Of a stretch of 7,197 nucleotides of DNA, positions 5,828-7,197 are shown piece by piece. Numbering within the stretch: the first letter of the stretch is position 1; each line of letters starts with the position of its first letter. Location of the stretch: assembly GCA_001940755.1 (NCBI GenBank), contig MEHH01000142.1, positions 1-7,197 on the forward strand, in the 5' to 3' direction. A program made the position numbers and the translations under genes. The notes under the pieces were generated by a model. The model searched no databases, was not told the DNA's origin, and worked only from the letters and a program-made list of their open reading frames with translations. Origin of the DNA: Candidatus Heimdallarchaeota archaeon AB_125. GTDB taxonomy: Archaea; Asgardarchaeota; Heimdallarchaeia; Heimdallarchaeales; Heimdallarchaeaceae.

Positions 5828-7197
5828 ATGGCACAAGAAAATATTAGAACTATAGATGAAATATTGAAAAATACTACCATCCTAGTTGAGACTATAGCTT
5901 CCGAAATTATACATTCAACCAGTAAAATCTATGCTAGTTATCCTCCTGGTGAAATTAGTTCTAGTTTATTCAATTTTGAAGATGATAGTTTTCTTAAAGA
6001 ATTCACTGATAATTTTGATTCTATAAAGAAAGTACTCAAAAAAGAATTTTCTAAACTCCCTTATGATAGAGAAGATGAAATTCTCATTCTTGCTAATCTT
6101 CTTGCTGAGATAAAAGAGTATGAAATGGCGATAGAAATTTACAGCAGATTAGCTAATACAAACCCTGATAATCAGTTTGCTTGGGCTAACTTAATGTCTG
6201 TTTACATACTTCTTGGAAAGCATAAAGAAGCAATGGACTGTTATCTTAATCTCCGTCCAGAATTTATTGAACACTCGAACAATGAGAAAAAAGATCCAAC
6301 ATCTGACGCATATAGAGTTTTGAATATTTCTACAGCATATCCTCTTCCAAAGTCATTGAGATCACTTACAAGAAGAGCACAAACATCTACAGAATTAAAG
6401 CAGCAATTTGAAACAGAATTAAGAGAGTTATATACAAACAAGGATTTTGTAAATGGACAAGAGGCACTAGTAAATGATAACTCAGATGAAGCATTCATCC
6501 TCTTCTCTAGTGTAGTACTCAAACAACCAGACAGTCATGTACTGCTATTCTTTACAGGAAAAGCTGCTCTTGAAGGTCAACATTATCTTATAGCAGAGGA
6601 ATACTTCAAAAAGGCATTACAGATAAAAAATGACATACCTGAATATTGGAATGAGCTTGCTGATTGTTTCTTTGCTCAACATAAAAATGAACAAGCAATT
6701 AAAGCAATTAAAACAGCATTAACATTAGATCCAGCATGTCTAGAATGTTGGACATTATCTGGTTCAGCTATAGCAACGATTGAATCTATGGGAGAATATG
6801 AGTATTTTGTGAAACAAATTCAATTAATGTCTTCAGCTGAAGCTATTGTTCGTTTTGTAACGGGTTTAGTCAGCAAAAAGAAGTATGAAAATGCATTGGA
6901 AATACTCCAAATTGGTGTTTCCAAATTCCCTGAGGATATAGATATATTAGAAAATCTTGCTTTAGTTTATGAAAGAATGGGAAGGGTTGATGAAGCAATA
7001 GGGATTTATGAAGAATTGCTAATGTCTGGTAAAGGAGTACAAAAATATCTTCAAAAAATCACTTCTATTCTAACTGTTCTTCATGATGATAAGAGACTAG
7101 TTCGGATTCTTAAGATGGTATCTTCTTATCTTCCATGGGATGAGACAACGTTATGGAACAAAATTGGTGACTTACTAATGAGAGCTAAGGATTATCT
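5828..7197 (+). CDS. TPR-repeat protein, 3' end cut off by window edge
   Basis: Protein of at least 456 residues made largely of tetratricopeptide-type helical repeats, which usually act as protein-protein scaffolds. It starts MAQENIRTIDEIL with no signal peptide or membrane segment, so a cytoplasmic location is likely. TPR-like units can be read at about 83-115 (AEIKEYEMAIEIYSRL), 117-150 (WANLMSVYILLGKHKEAM), 238-270 (GKAALEGQHYLIAEEYFKKA), 272-305 (YWNELADCFF...QAIKAIKTALTLDP), 339-369 (KKYENALEILQIGV), 370-405 (LENLALVYERMGRVDEAIGIY), and a further one cut at the edge (WNKIGDLLMRAKDY). Residues about 1-80 are less regular and could be a partner-specific cap; about 150-215 also lack clear TPR signature. 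ATG 5828 is fixed by a TAA codon immediately before it in frame. No catalytic motif is visible, so the partner is unknown. It is divergent from the helicase gene. Confidence 0.92.
   Translation, partial: MAQENIRTIDEILKNTTILVETIASEIIHSTSKIYASYPPGEISSSLFNFEDDSFLKEFTDNFDSIKKVLKKEFSKLPYDREDEILILANLLAEIKEYEMAIEIYSRLANTNPDNQFAWANLMSVYILLGKHKEAMDCYLNLRPEFIEHSNNEKKDPTSDAYRVLNISTAYPLPKSLRSLTRRAQTSTELKQQFETELRELYTNKDFVNGQEALVNDNSDEAFILFSSVVLKQPDSHVLLFFTGKAALEGQHYLIAEEYFKKALQIKNDIPEYWNELADCFFAQHKNEQAIKAIKTALTLDPACLECWTLSGSAIATIESMGEYEYFVKQIQLMSSAEAIVRFVTGLVSKKKYENALEILQIGVSKFPEDIDILENLALVYERMGRVDEAIGIYEELLMSGKGVQKYLQKITSILTVLHDDKRLVRILKMVSSYLPWDETTLWNKIGDLLMRAKDY

Noticed and set aside
6241..6522. Minus-strand open frame inside the TPR gene.
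   Set aside because: The plus strand reads as continuous TPR protein here, and the antisense product, rich in Ser, Leu and Cys, shows no domain.

Overview
This window reads as an AT-rich archaeal chromosome segment. The archaeal signs are an XPD/Rad3-type iron-sulfur helicase, a Y-family DNA polymerase of DinB type, T-tract 3' ends without GC-rich hairpins, and TATA-like boxes placed so that several genes would be transcribed with almost no leader. A secreted phospholipase-D-fold protein with a lamin-tail-like domain and a C-terminal membrane anchor, together with a large TPR protein, would suit an Asgard (Heimdallarchaeia-like) genome. That lineage call is inference only; no rRNA or other marker is present.

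Layout: four genes lie on the minus strand, read from right to left. First (5508-3415) is an XPD-family helicase with an extra N-terminal zinc ribbon. Next (3357-2905) is a 150-residue protein whose second half resembles the ParB/KorB helix-turn-helix region. Then (2848-809) comes a secreted two-HKD phospholipase-D-fold protein with an Ig-like linker, a lamin-tail-like domain and a C-terminal anchor. Last (746 to the left edge) is the N-terminal 248 residues of DinB. The three gaps are similar (57, 56 and 62 bp). Each holds a TATA-like element about 26-28 bp from the chosen ATG, and two also hold T-runs after the preceding stop. This looks more like individually promoted genes than one tight operon.

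To the right is a divergent intergenic region of about 320 bp (5509-5827). It carries the helicase promoter, an AT-rich stretch with a 10-bp direct repeat, a strong TATA box facing right, and a predicted leader of about 90 nt that is richer in G+C than its surroundings. The leader contains an 11-bp direct repeat spaced exactly 40 bp and two competing pairings. A plus-strand TPR-repeat protein begins at 5828 and runs off the right edge.

The helicase and the lesion-bypass polymerase suggest a DNA-damage theme, but the secreted protein between them does not fit it in an obvious way. The points most worth a second look are the predicted structured leader, the altered catalytic loop of DinB (GNDE in place of the usual S-I/L-D-E), the zinc-ribbon/XPD fusion, and the small ParB-HTH-like protein.
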